DNA from: an uncultured Bacilli bacterium
Lineage (GTDB): Bacteria; Bacillota_I; Bacilli_A; RF39; UBA660
Length of the DNA: 35,887 nt
Direction of reading: 5' to 3'
Assembly: GCA_934153945.1 (NCBI GenBank)
Contig: CAKPFM010000011.1
Span: 1 to 35,887, forward strand
Shown here: positions 7,701 through 15,130 of the stretch, in pieces
Position numbering within the stretch: the stretch's first letter is position 1
How the letters are laid out: each line of letters opens with the position of its first letter
The notes under the pieces: model-generated
What the model saw: the letters and a program-made list of their open reading frames with translations, nothing else
Told to the model about the DNA's origin: nothing
Databases searched by the model: none
Made by a program: the position numbers and the translations under genes

Positions 7701-7915
7701 TTAAGGTAACAAAAAATAATAAAGTGTTAAATACAATTAATTTAAATAAAAATTCACATGATACTTATTCAATGAGTAGAAGTGATTACTTTACTTTAGT
7801 AAACAATAATACAACAATTGCTAATAAAAAAATTAATATTACATATGCTATTGGAAATCAAGAAATAACAGTAGCTTACTATGAATCATTCAATAAATTA
7901 CATAAATGTAAATAA
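4781..7915 (+). CDS. Large secreted multidomain surface/adhesin-like protein under c-di-GMP control
   Basis: I chose the ATG at 4781 because it follows GAGGGGAG and starts a signal peptide (MNKKRIFGIALFIIIGLFTF, cleavage probably after TFA near residue 24); an upstream in-frame start at 4724 lies inside the riboswitch. The mature part of the 1044-residue protein has, in order: a Gln/Pro/Asn-rich stretch; about four helical 66-residue repeats (about 90-355), two of them nearly identical; an InlB B-repeat-like module with TWDKEYTNVTSNLEIKANY (about 360-425); a DUF5011/HYR-like Ig module beginning DTTAPVITLNGE (about 600-680); a FIVAR-like helical segment (about 790-840); and a Big_3-like Ig module (about 845-920). 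These are typical of cell-wall-associated adhesins. No LPXTG signal, GW or LysM anchor is visible at the C-terminus, so attachment is unclear. The c-di-GMP leader suggests control of adhesion or the sessile state. Confidence 0.85.
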   Translation: MNKKRIFGIALFIIIGLFTFTFANPNEKVEGNDGGSPQQEVKQPIVEETKNTEEIKDNNDTTPQPVVNPNPVVVNAPQQDNLNQNDNQNNLEQIKTKAIEEIKNYQEAKNLQEDEKSKNLVNEAINNINNATSEEEINNIVENTKKELDKIKDELDLEQIKTKAIEEIKNYQEAKNLQEDEKSKNLVNEAINNINNATSEEEINNIVENTKKELDKIKDELDLDEYKKLAKQELKKYSDSKNFNESYSKLAEKLLNEAYNMIDSVISKENIDIIVTITKKTLDNLKNQEELEDLKNKAIEEIKNYKKDESYSEENQNKVDEIKKETINKINEEKNDIEKILEEGKSKIDSILTLKETKYTVKFIDLNGELLKEEKVLYGETANAPVVENIVKNGITYSFTTWDKEYTNVTSNLEIKANYNITRVQANVYNETLISTVELNINDEIIDTITNNIDTVLTTEENKIISLSKDKLPTLDKLNYKYNYSKLTYSKNEGFRIDVKEIIDEEALNKNTVTITYNINSENATFIDGTKEQISTTYNGKNNVELKDVYINGTKVAVIWTDEDGNVISTISENEVNLKEELTYNKSMILTANLDTTAPVITLNGETTINVDLTYTSEYEEAGYSAMDNFNGDITSKVVTSITLNNIPTNQVDYSKAGQYAITYTVTDTEGNTSSVTRTINVVDKITEIKATVFALNDGVTRPNEKTNLKTNNYHKIGEVNLIVEKVRQYVEAQRVIIATENIASYIIGGESSLPQLNEKYYSYECYILKHEKDGFHIDCEKVFDSEAYLNDKKRELNELLDRDYTIYEDTKTNDTYQDLINTVSEIKNSMPTTIEGIEEAIEKINNALNALQDVVLVNLTISSNNDVYTVNSNMKALTITAVYNDTTKNKVLTKNDYTVNKNFDSKTVGNKSITYSYKNKQVTYNYVVEYSKEQLQSKVNSVEATLKEKISLKKTEYKIIFSNLANDVNIKSIKVTKNNKVLNTINLNKNSHDTYSMSRSDYFTLVNNNTTIANKKINITYAIGNQEITVAYYESFNKLHKCK
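5051..5446 (+). repeat. 198-nt tandem duplication inside the surface protein gene
   Basis: Bases 5051-5248 and 5249-5446 are two in-frame copies of a 66-residue helical unit. By eye they differ at one base (the third base of an Ala codon, GCG against GCA near 5073). Two further diverged units follow to about 5840, so the near-identical pair is a recent copy event or the result of gene conversion. Confidence 0.9.
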
Positions 7916-7920
7916 TTGTA

Positions 7921-7950
7921 AAATATCAAGTTAAATCTTGATATTTTTTT
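7921..7950 (+). terminator. Intrinsic terminator after the surface protein gene
   Basis: AAATATCAAG at 7921-7930 pairs perfectly with CTTGATATTT at 7937-7946 over a 6-nt loop, with a run of T. Confidence 0.85.
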
Positions 7951-7983
7951 ATTAATTCCTTAAAATTATATATAGGTGATAAT

Positions 7984-8376
7984 ATGGCTTATATTAAATA
8001 TAAGGAATTAACAAAATATTTTAATTTTAATAAAGAAATTGATAAAACAGCCCTTCCTACATATGTAACAGATTATTTAAAAGAAAATGAAAAAATATAT
8101 AAAGCATATAAAACAGCTAGAGATAAAGGTATATTTACTGATGAGAGAATGATACTATTTGATGTTAATCCAATATGGAATAATAAAAAAATTCATATAA
8201 TACCATATAGTTCTATATCAAGTGGTGCTATACTGTTTAATCTAACATCAGGTTCAATATTGTTATCATTTGATAGTGGATATCAACTAAAACTAAATTT
8301 TGTACATATGAATCCAAAAGAAAAAACAGAATTAAGAAAATTATTTACATATATGTTAGAAAAAGCAAAAAAATAA
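7984..8376 (+). CDS. Bacterial PH-like domain protein
   Basis: A 130-residue protein with no signal peptide or membrane segment. The core (about 35-125) resembles bacterial PH domains: an initial helix and linker, GIFTDERMILFDVNPIWNNKKIHIIPYSSISSG with the typical pattern of a basic strand followed by a predicted membrane- or protein-facing loop, then hydrophobic strands and a C-terminal helix. This matches small cytoplasmic proteins of the PH/YvbH type whose ligands are mostly unknown. The start is the ATG after TAGGTGATAAT. It stands alone between two terminators, with no clear promoter of its own beyond AT-rich DNA, so it may depend on read-through. The family call rests on pattern recognition. 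Confidence 0.6.
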   Translation: MAYIKYKELTKYFNFNKEIDKTALPTYVTDYLKENEKIYKAYKTARDKGIFTDERMILFDVNPIWNNKKIHIIPYSSISSGAILFNLTSGSILLSFDSGYQLKLNFVHMNPKEKTELRKLFTYMLEKAKK

Positions 8377-8388
8377 AATATTTAATTA

Positions 8389-8418
8389 AAATGATATTTA
8401 TGTATATCATTTTTTTTG
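8389..8418 (+). terminator. Intrinsic terminator after the PH-like gene
   Basis: AAATGATAT at 8389-8397 pairs perfectly with ATATCATTT at 8404-8412, followed by a long T-run. Confidence 0.8.
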
Positions 8419-8425
8419 ATATAAT
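8417..8425 (+). promoter_or_regulatory. Candidate extended -10 promoter of the rlmN operon
   Basis: TGATATAAT at 8417-8425 is a perfect extended -10 element, overlapping the end of the upstream terminator's T-run. No good -35 box is present. The start would be near 8432, leaving a very short leader, so the assignment is tentative. Confidence 0.4.
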
Positions 8426-8440
8426 TAAATAGGTGAAAGT

Positions 8441-9466
8441 ATGAAAAATATATATGGAATGACATTACAAAAATTAGAAGAATATTTTACCAATATTGGA
8501 TATCAAAAATTTAAAGCTGTCCAAGTTTTTGAATGGTTGTATAAAAAAAGAGTACAATCATTTGAAGAAATGACTAATATAAAAAAGGAACAAATTGAAT
8601 TATTAAATAAAGACTTTAATTTTAATAATATTAAATTAGTAGATAAAAAAGAGGGAAAAGATGTAATTAAATTCCTATTTGAACTAAATGATAAAAGATA
8701 TGTAGAAGCAGTACTTATGAAACATGATTATGGTAATAGTGTATGTGTATCTAGTCAAGTAGGATGTAATATGAGTTGTGCTTTTTGTGAAAGTGGAAGA
8801 CTAAAAAAAGTTAGAAACCTAGAAACATATGAAATGGTATTACAACTTTTAAATATAGAAAAAATATGTAATATTAAAATATCTCATGTAGTATTAATGG
8901 GAATAGGAGAACCTTTTGATAACTATGATAATGTAATGGATTTTATAGATATAATAAATTCAGGAAAAGGAATGGATATAGGAGCTAGACATATAACTGT
9001 ATCAACTTGTGGAGTAGTACCAAAAATAAAAGAATTTATGAATTTTGGAAAACAAATAAATTTAGCTATATCTTTACATGCTCCAAATAATGAAATAAGA
9101 AATAAATTAATGCCAATAAATAAAGCATATCCATTAGAAATATTGATACCAACTTTAAAAGAATATATAAAAAAAACAAATAGAAGATTAACTTTTGAAT
9201 ATATATTACTAAGTGGTATAAATGATACAGAAAAGTGTGCTTTAGAATTAGCTAAATTAATTAAAGGTATGAATGCCTATGTAAACTTAATTCCATATAA
9301 TGAGACAAGTCATATAGAATTTAAAAGAAGTAGTGAAGATGATATAATGAAATTTTATGATATTCTTAAAAAGAATAATATAAGTGTAACAATAAGAAGA
9401 GAATTTGGTGGTACAGTAGATGCTGCTTGTGGTCAACTTAGAAGTAAGTATGAAGGAGGATTATAA
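8441..9466 (+). CDS. rlmN: 23S rRNA (adenine-2503-C2)-methyltransferase, radical SAM
   Basis: RlmN methylates C2 of A2503 in 23S rRNA and A37 of some tRNAs by a radical SAM mechanism. The 341-residue length is typical. The [4Fe-4S] motif is Cys109-x3-Cys113-x2-Cys116 in CNMSCAFCESG; GIGEPFDNYDNV and RHITVSTCG are further family blocks. The second essential cysteine, which carries the methyl-transfer adduct, is Cys330 in DAACGQL. A Cfr-type resistance enzyme is unlikely given the N-terminal accessory domain and the position in the conserved housekeeping operon. Its TAA stop overlaps the ATG of prpC by one base. Confidence 0.96.
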   Translation: MKNIYGMTLQKLEEYFTNIGYQKFKAVQVFEWLYKKRVQSFEEMTNIKKEQIELLNKDFNFNNIKLVDKKEGKDVIKFLFELNDKRYVEAVLMKHDYGNSVCVSSQVGCNMSCAFCESGRLKKVRNLETYEMVLQLLNIEKICNIKISHVVLMGIGEPFDNYDNVMDFIDIINSGKGMDIGARHITVSTCGVVPKIKEFMNFGKQINLAISLHAPNNEIRNKLMPINKAYPLEILIPTLKEYIKKTNRRLTFEYILLSGINDTEKCALELAKLIKGMNAYVNLIPYNETSHIEFKRSSEDDIMKFYDILKKNNISVTIRREFGGTVDAACGQLRSKYEGGL

Positions 9467-10197
9467 TGGATTATTATTATTTAACAGATGTTGGAAAAGT
9501 AAGAGATCATAATGAAGACAGTGTTGTAATTGTAGAAAATTATAATAAAGAAATACTACTTGCTGTAGCAGATGGTATGGGAGGACACAATGCTGGAGAA
9601 GTTGCTTCATCAATTGCTATAACACATCTAGGAAAAAGATTTAAAGAAGTAGCTTCAGTAGGTAATAAGGAAGATGCTATAAACTGGTTACAAGAAACAG
9701 TAAGTGAAATAAATGTTTTAATATATAAATATACCGATGAACATCCAGAAAGTACAGGTATGGGAACAACTTTAGTAACAGCAATCCTAACAAATAATTT
9801 TTTACTAATTGGTAATATTGGAGATTCAAGTGGATTTGTTATAAAAAACAAAAAGTTACATAAGATTACAACCGATCATACTTTAGTAAATTTATTAGTA
9901 AAATCAGGTGAATTAACTGAAGAAGAAGCAAAAGATCATCCAAAGAAAAATGTTTTAATGAAAGCATTAGGGGCTATAACAAATGTAGAAATGGATATAT
10001 TTGATGTAGAAAAGGATGTTGATGGAATATTTTTATGTAGTGATGGTGTAACTAATATGTTAGATCAAGCAATAATTGAGAAAGTAATAAATGATAAAGC
10101 TGATGTAGAAGAAAAGGTAAAAAAAATAATATTTAAATGCAATAATCGTGGTGGTAATGATAATATATCAGTTGCGTATTTAGAATTGAAAGGTTAG
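9466..10197 (+). CDS. prpC: PP2C-family serine/threonine protein phosphatase
   Basis: A 243-residue manganese-dependent PPM phosphatase, partner of the kinase encoded next. The metal-binding motifs are visible: VRDHNEDS near the N-terminus, ADGMGGHNAGEVAS (about 33-46), IGDSSGF, FLCSDGVTNML and GGNDNISVAYL near the C-terminus. The start codon overlaps the rlmN stop as TAATG, indicating translational coupling, and prkC follows after seven bases. The order rlmN-prpC-prkC-rsgA-rpe is conserved in Firmicutes. It should reverse PrkC phosphorylation of cell-wall, division and translation targets. Confidence 0.95.
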   Translation: MDYYYLTDVGKVRDHNEDSVVIVENYNKEILLAVADGMGGHNAGEVASSIAITHLGKRFKEVASVGNKEDAINWLQETVSEINVLIYKYTDEHPESTGMGTTLVTAILTNNFLLIGNIGDSSGFVIKNKKLHKITTDHTLVNLLVKSGELTEEEAKDHPKKNVLMKALGAITNVEMDIFDVEKDVDGIFLCSDGVTNMLDQAIIEKVINDKADVEEKVKKIIFKCNNRGGNDNISVAYLELKG

Positions 10198-10204
10198 TGG
10201 GAAA

Positions 10205-12022
10205 ATGATAGTTAGAGGTCAAAAAATAAATGATAGATATCAAATAATAAGAACTATCGGTGAAGGTGGAATGGCTAATGTTTATTTAGCTTATGACACA
10301 ATATTAGATAGAAATGTAGCAGTAAAAATATTAAGAGGAGATCTAGCTGAAGATGAAAAATTTGTAAGAAAATTTCAAAGAGAAGCTATATCTGCTAGTT
10401 CTTTAAGTCATCCAAACATTGTAGAAATGTATGATGTAGGTGAAGATGATGGAAGATATTTTATTGTAATGGAATATGTTGAGGGTGTAACTTTAAAAAA
10501 TTTAATAAAAAGAAGAGGAGCACTTACTTTATCAGAAGTAATTGATATAATGTTACAATTAACAAGCGCAATAGCATGTGCTCATGATAGTTATATTATT
10601 CATAGGGATATTAAACCTCAAAATGTGTTAATATTAGATGATGGAAGAGTAAAAATAACTGATTTTGGTATAGCTATGGCTTTAAACAGCAATGAATTAA
10701 CTCAAACAAATTCAGTAATGGGTTCAGTTCACTATTTACCTCCTGAACAAGCAAATGGAACAGGGGCAACTATTAAAAGTGATATATATTCATTAGGTAT
10801 ATTGATGTATGAATTAATAACAGGTAATTTACCATTCAAAGGTGATTCAGCTGTAGAAATAGCTATAAAACAAATGAAAGAACCAATTCCTTCAATAGTT
10901 GAACAAAATCCAAATATACCACAAAGTGTCGAAAATATAATACTAAAAGCAAGCGCTAAAAATCCAAAAAATAGATATGAAAGTGCTAGACAAATGTATG
11001 AAGATTTAACAACATGTTTAGATGAATCAAGATTAAAAGAACCTAAATATGTATATCCATATCCTGAATTTGAAGAAGAAAAAAAGGTAACAAGAGAAAA
11101 GAAAAATGAAAAAAAGCAAGAAGAAGTAGAAAAGAAAGAAAACAAAAAAGGTATAATTGCTTTAATAGTTTCAGCAGTAGTTTTATTTGTAGGAATAATT
11201 GTAACATGTATACTATTATTAGTATTACCTAAATCTACTAAAGATCCAGATATTACAGTTCCAAATGTATCAGGAATGACTATAGTAAATGCTGAAGAAA
11301 CTCTAAAAAATGCTGGTTTTGAAGTAGCTACTGATGTTATATATGAATATAGTAATTCAATTCCAGAAGATATGGTTATAAGTACTAATCCTACAGTTGG
11401 AAGAAGTGTTAAAAAAGGTACTTTAGTAACACTTACTGTATCTAGTGGAATAGATGGTATAGAAATCCAAGATTACAAAGATAAAAATATAGAAGAAATA
11501 AAACCTTCATTAGAAGCATCAGGTATAAATGTAATTGTTAATTATGAAGAACATTCAAAAGATGACGAGGTAGAAGATGGAATAATTATTTCACAAGATA
11601 AGGGGGCTGGAACAATATTAAAAAAAGGCCATACAATAATTTTTAAAGTTGTAAAAATTATAACTACTTATCCTGATTTTGTTAAAGAAGACTATTCAGT
11701 AGATGGTGTTAGAAAGTTTTGTGAAGATAATGGAATATCATTAAATATAACATATAAAGAAACAAATGAAAAAGCAGAAGGAACAATTCTTTCACAAAGT
11801 AGAGCAGCAGGTACTAAAGTAATGAGTGGTGTAACACTTAGAATAGAAGTAGCTAAAAAAGTAACTATTGTAGAACCACCAAAAGATGATACAAAAACAG
11901 ATGATAAAAATGAAACTGATACTAAGACAGATACAAAAACAGATGATAAAGCAGATACTAAAGTAGATGATACTACTAAAGAAGATACTAAAGAAACAGA
12001 AAGTAAAACGGATAAAGAATAA
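10205..12022 (+). CDS. prkC: PASTA-domain serine/threonine protein kinase
   Basis: A 605-residue membrane kinase of the PrkC/StkP type. The cytoplasmic kinase domain (1-270) has the glycine loop GEGGMANVY (19-27), Lys41, the catalytic loop HRDIKPQN with Asp135 and DFG with Asp153. A Lys/Glu-rich juxtamembrane stretch precedes a single membrane segment (about 316-342). Outside the cell are three PASTA domains (about 350-416, 417-483, 484-553), which in this family bind muropeptides or lipid II. The protein ends with a roughly 50-residue Asp/Lys/Thr-rich tail made of imperfect TKTDDK repeats, low complexity and probably disordered. Presence of the gene implies a peptidoglycan wall. Its stop overlaps the rsgA start. 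Confidence 0.96.
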   Translation: MIVRGQKINDRYQIIRTIGEGGMANVYLAYDTILDRNVAVKILRGDLAEDEKFVRKFQREAISASSLSHPNIVEMYDVGEDDGRYFIVMEYVEGVTLKNLIKRRGALTLSEVIDIMLQLTSAIACAHDSYIIHRDIKPQNVLILDDGRVKITDFGIAMALNSNELTQTNSVMGSVHYLPPEQANGTGATIKSDIYSLGILMYELITGNLPFKGDSAVEIAIKQMKEPIPSIVEQNPNIPQSVENIILKASAKNPKNRYESARQMYEDLTTCLDESRLKEPKYVYPYPEFEEEKKVTREKKNEKKQEEVEKKENKKGIIALIVSAVVLFVGIIVTCILLLVLPKSTKDPDITVPNVSGMTIVNAEETLKNAGFEVATDVIYEYSNSIPEDMVISTNPTVGRSVKKGTLVTLTVSSGIDGIEIQDYKDKNIEEIKPSLEASGINVIVNYEEHSKDDEVEDGIIISQDKGAGTILKKGHTIIFKVVKIITTYPDFVKEDYSVDGVRKFCEDNGISLNITYKETNEKAEGTILSQSRAAGTKVMSGVTLRIEVAKKVTIVEPPKDDTKTDDKNETDTKTDTKTDDKADTKVDDTTKEDTKETESKTDKE

Positions 12023-12846
12023 TGCAAGGAAAAATAATAAAAAATATTAGTAATGATTATACTGTACTAACAAATAACAAACTTTATGTTTGTAAAAGTA
12101 GAGGTAAATTTAGAAATTTAAATATAACACCGTTAGTTGGTGATATTGTAGAATTTGATGAAATAAATAATTATATTTTAGATATTAAACCTAGGAAAAA
12201 TGAATTATTAAGACCACCTGTTTCTAATATAGATCAAGCAGTAATAATAACTAGCGTTAAGGATCCAAATTTAGATTTAAATTTATTAGATAAATTGATA
12301 GCTATAATAGAATTTCATAATATTAAACCTATTATATGTTTTACTAAATTAGATTTATTAGAAAAGGTAGAAGAAATAAATAATATAATTGATTATTATA
12401 AAAAAATAGGATATCAAGTATTTATAAATACAGATTTAGAAAATATTAGAAAAATATTTAAAGATAAAATAACGGTATTTACAGGTCAAAGTGGAGCTGG
12501 TAAATCAACATTAATGAATAATATTGATACTTCATTAAATATTAAAACAAATCAAATATCTTATGCATTAGGTAGAGGTAAACACACAACTAGACATGTA
12601 GAATTAATACCTTTATATGATGGATTAGTAGCTGATACTCCAGGCTTTTCAAGTTTAAATTTTTATGATATGAAAGCATCTGATATAAGGGATAATTTTA
12701 TTGAATTTGAAAATTATAAAGAAAATTGTAAATATAGGGATTGTATGCATAATAAAGAAGATGAATGTGCTGTAAAAGATGCTATTAAAAATAATGAAAT
12801 ATTAAAAAGTCGTTATGAAAATTACATTCATTTTATAGAGGGGTGA
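12022..12846 (+). CDS. rsgA: Ribosome small-subunit-dependent GTPase A
   Basis: RsgA/YloQ is a circularly permuted GTPase that acts in 30S maturation and checks the decoding site. The 274 residues hold an N-terminal OB fold, then the permuted G domain, with FTKLDL (G4) preceding the P-loop GQSGAGKS (155-162) and DTPGFSS from Asp205. The C-terminal zinc knuckle is Cys236, Cys241, His243 and Cys249. The ATG overlaps the prkC stop (TAATG), and rpe starts four bases after the TGA stop. This TGA stop is one of several that exclude the Mycoplasma code. Confidence 0.96.
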   Translation: MQGKIIKNISNDYTVLTNNKLYVCKSRGKFRNLNITPLVGDIVEFDEINNYILDIKPRKNELLRPPVSNIDQAVIITSVKDPNLDLNLLDKLIAIIEFHNIKPIICFTKLDLLEKVEEINNIIDYYKKIGYQVFINTDLENIRKIFKDKITVFTGQSGAGKSTLMNNIDTSLNIKTNQISYALGRGKHTTRHVELIPLYDGLVADTPGFSSLNFYDMKASDIRDNFIEFENYKENCKYRDCMHNKEDECAVKDAIKNNEILKSRYENYIHFIEG

Positions 12847-12850
12847 CAAT

Positions 12851-13465
12851 ATGAAACTATCAACATCTATTTTAAATATGAAAAAAGATAAAGAAAATTT
12901 AGATAAATTAAATAATACAACAACAAATTATATACACTTAGATATAATGGATGGTAAATTTGTAAATAATGAAAGTGATATGTTTGACTTTATAAATGAT
13001 AATGAAACTAATAAATCATTAGATATTCATTTAATGGTAGAAGATACAATATCTTATATTGAAAAATATAGTAAATTAAATCCAAATAATATAACAATTC
13101 ATTATGAAATTAAAAACAATTTATTAGAATCAATTAATTTAATAAAATCAAAGAATATTAAAGTAGGATTAGCTATAAATCCAGATACTGATATTGATGA
13201 AATAATAAAATATTTAGATAAAATTGATTTATTATTAATAATGAGTGTAGTTCCTGGATTAGGTGGTCAATTTTATATAGATGTGTCAAACAAATTAAAA
13301 CAAGCTAGATTATTACAACAAAAATATAATTTTGTAATAGAGGTAGATGGTGGTATTAAAGATAATAATATATCAACTATTGATACTGATATAGCTGTAG
13401 TAGGTAGTTTTATAACTTCATCAGATAATTTTCAAGAACAAATTAATAAATTAAATATTAAGTAA
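12851..13465 (+). CDS. rpe: Ribulose-phosphate 3-epimerase
   Basis: Interconverts ribulose-5-phosphate and xylulose-5-phosphate in the pentose phosphate pathway. The TIM-barrel protein is 204 residues, slightly short of the usual 215-225. Metal and catalytic residues are in place: Ser6, His29 and Asp31 in HLDIMDG, His60 in HLMVE, and Asp166 in EVDGGI. The phosphate-binding MSVVPGLGGQ is also present. It is the last gene of the rlmN operon. The stop codon lies inside the stem of the terminator. Confidence 0.94.
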   Translation: MKLSTSILNMKKDKENLDKLNNTTTNYIHLDIMDGKFVNNESDMFDFINDNETNKSLDIHLMVEDTISYIEKYSKLNPNNITIHYEIKNNLLESINLIKSKNIKVGLAINPDTDIDEIIKYLDKIDLLLIMSVVPGLGGQFYIDVSNKLKQARLLQQKYNFVIEVDGGIKDNNISTIDTDIAVVGSFITSSDNFQEQINKLNIK

Positions 13466-13487
13466 CAAAAAATGTTACTTTTTATTT
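13460..13487 (+). terminator. Intrinsic terminator overlapping the rpe stop codon
   Basis: AAGTAACA at 13460-13467 pairs with TGTTACTT at 13473-13480 over an A5 loop, followed by TTTATTT. The TAA stop of rpe (13463-13465) is part of the stem. Confidence 0.8.
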
Positions 13488-13559
13488 AGTTCTTTGTCAA
13501 ATAGTGTTGGTGAACAATAAATTTGATAAATGAACTGATATTATATAATAATTAATAAA

Positions 13560-13588
13560 TTTACTATTTACATAGTGTGTGATATAAT
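13560..13588 (+). promoter_or_regulatory. Promoter of the ankyrin/ART-like operon
   Basis: TTTACT at 13560-13565 and TATAAT at 13583-13588 are 17 bp apart, with TG one base upstream of the -10 box (TGATATAAT). This is one of the strongest-looking promoters in the window. Transcription would start near 13595, leaving a leader of about 30 nt. Bases 13488-13559 show nothing recognisable. Confidence 0.75.
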
Positions 13589-13626
13589 ATTAGTCAAAAT
13601 TAATCAAAAAATGTAAGGAGATATAT

Positions 13627-15120
13627 ATGCAAACAAAATTAAACACAGAAGTTCAAAATTTTTTTAAGCTTCCAATAGAATCAATTACTGTTGAAGAAAT
13701 AAAAAAGTTATATTCTAAAGGAGATACAAATGAATATGGCAATCTATTACATGCTGCTATAGAAAATAAGTTTGAGGAAGAAAAGGTTTTAAAATTTATA
13801 GAATTGATTTTAAAACTAGGTTACAATGTAAATTATAAAGGTAAATCTACAGGATATAATTTTATTCAGTTAGCTTTATATGGCTATACAGATGAAATAA
13901 ATAATAATGATTATTCTTATTCAACCGATTTTATTGTAAAATTAATAAATATTGCAAAACAATATAATTTAGATGTTAATACAAAAGATGCCGATGGTGA
14001 TAGCATTATTCATACTGCTATAGCAAGCGAAATATATGAAGGGGAAATAGTTCCTATATTAAATGCTTTAGGTCCGAATTTTGATATAGAATGCAAAGAT
14101 AATAATGGTAATGATTTATTAAAAGCATTTGATTTATATCAAAAAGAAGCTGAAATTATATCGAAAGATGGTTTTTGGTATAAAAGATTAAAAAAAGAAG
14201 AACAAGTTTTTAAAAATGAAATAGAAAAAATTAGATTAAAAAATACACCAAAAAAAGAAATACAAAAAACCCAAGAAAATAAACCAAAAGAAGAAATACA
14301 AAAACCCCAAGAAAATATACCAAAAAAAGAAATACAAAAACCCCAAGAAAATATACCAAAAAAAGAAATACAAAAACCCCAAGAAAATATACCAAAAGAA
14401 GAAATACAAAAACCCCAAGAAAATATACTAAAAAAAGAAATACAAAAACCCCAAGAAAATACACCAAAAGAAGAAATACAAAAACCCCAAGAAAATACAC
14501 CAAAAGAAGAAATACAAAAACCCCAAGAAAATACACCAAAAGAAAAAATCCAAGTAAAACCACAGATGCAAATAGAGGAATTAATTTATAAAATAAAAAA
14601 TGAATACACTCTTTCAAATAGAGATGAAATATTGCGTGAAATAGCAAAATTTAAAGGTCATGAATTTAGTGATTTACAAGGGAAAGAGGTACTTAGTAAT
14701 ATTGATCTAGTGAATACAATAATTGAAATTAGAAGAATTATTAAAAGTGAAATTTTCAACAAAATAAATTTGAATTATTCGAAGTACAATTTACATGAAT
14801 TATATGAAATAAGATCAACGTTGGAGACAATAAGTGACTATATTGATAAAATGAGTGAACATATTTATTATATATGTAGAGAGCATAGTAATAAATATCA
14901 AGAGGCAGTTAATGAATTTAAATATATTGCAGAATCTAGAATTGATATATCAAATAGCCTTTATTATAGTGTTTTTTACCATCCAAGTGAATTTATAAAT
15001 TGTATTCGCAAAATATTAGACTTAAATTCAAAATACTTTAAAGAAGAAGAATTAAAAGATATAGTTGATTCAGCAGTCAGTTATGAATTAAAAAAATATA
15101 AATTACGAAATAGATGGTGA
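13627..15120 (+). CDS. Ankyrin-like protein with 12-residue PKEEIQKPQENI repeats
   Basis: A 497-residue protein with three parts. Residues about 35-180 look like three to four degenerate ankyrin repeats: GNLLHAAIENK, a helix with LGYNVNYKG, NLDVNTKDADGDSIIHTAI, then DIECKDNNGNDLL. Residues 208-309 are eight full copies and one partial copy of a 12-residue unit P-K-[KE]-E-I-Q-K-P-Q-E-N-[ITK], probably an extended or coiled linker. Residues about 315-497 are a helical domain that I do not recognise. There is no signal peptide or membrane segment. The start ATG follows AAGGAG at a good distance. The next gene begins 10 bases after the TGA stop, so they form an operon. Ankyrin proteins usually bind other proteins; a paired role with the neighbour is inference. 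Confidence 0.85.
   Translation: MQTKLNTEVQNFFKLPIESITVEEIKKLYSKGDTNEYGNLLHAAIENKFEEEKVLKFIELILKLGYNVNYKGKSTGYNFIQLALYGYTDEINNNDYSYSTDFIVKLINIAKQYNLDVNTKDADGDSIIHTAIASEIYEGEIVPILNALGPNFDIECKDNNGNDLLKAFDLYQKEAEIISKDGFWYKRLKKEEQVFKNEIEKIRLKNTPKKEIQKTQENKPKEEIQKPQENIPKKEIQKPQENIPKKEIQKPQENIPKEEIQKPQENILKKEIQKPQENTPKEEIQKPQENTPKEEIQKPQENTPKEKIQVKPQMQIEELIYKIKNEYTLSNRDEILREIAKFKGHEFSDLQGKEVLSNIDLVNTIIEIRRIIKSEIFNKINLNYSKYNLHELYEIRSTLETISDYIDKMSEHIYYICREHSNKYQEAVNEFKYIAESRIDISNSLYYSVFYHPSEFINCIRKILDLNSKYFKEEELKDIVDSAVSYELKKYKLRNRW
14248..14553 (+). repeat. 36-nt in-frame tandem repeat, eight full units plus part of a ninth
   Basis: Units of 36 nt run from 14248 to 14535, followed by an 18-nt partial unit. 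They share a core AAATACAAAAACCCCAAGAA and vary mostly at the CCAAAARAAGAA part and in the last codon (ATA or ACA). The CCCC run is striking in such AT-rich DNA. The repeat causes long spurious open frames on the minus strand. Confidence 0.95.
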
Positions 15121-15130
15121 AAATAAAACA

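Noticed and set aside
7700..7915. Sortase (LPXTG) anchor at the end of the surface protein
   Set aside because: The C-terminus lacks LPXTG, a hydrophobic segment and a basic tail.
14248..14553. CRISPR-like array (36-nt repeats)
   Set aside because: Units are directly adjacent with no spacers, are in frame with the protein, and no cas genes are nearby.
14231..14647. Long minus-strand frames over the 36-nt repeat
   Set aside because: They are by-products of the periodic sequence; the product is a low-complexity Phe/Leu/Tyr repeat with no start signals.
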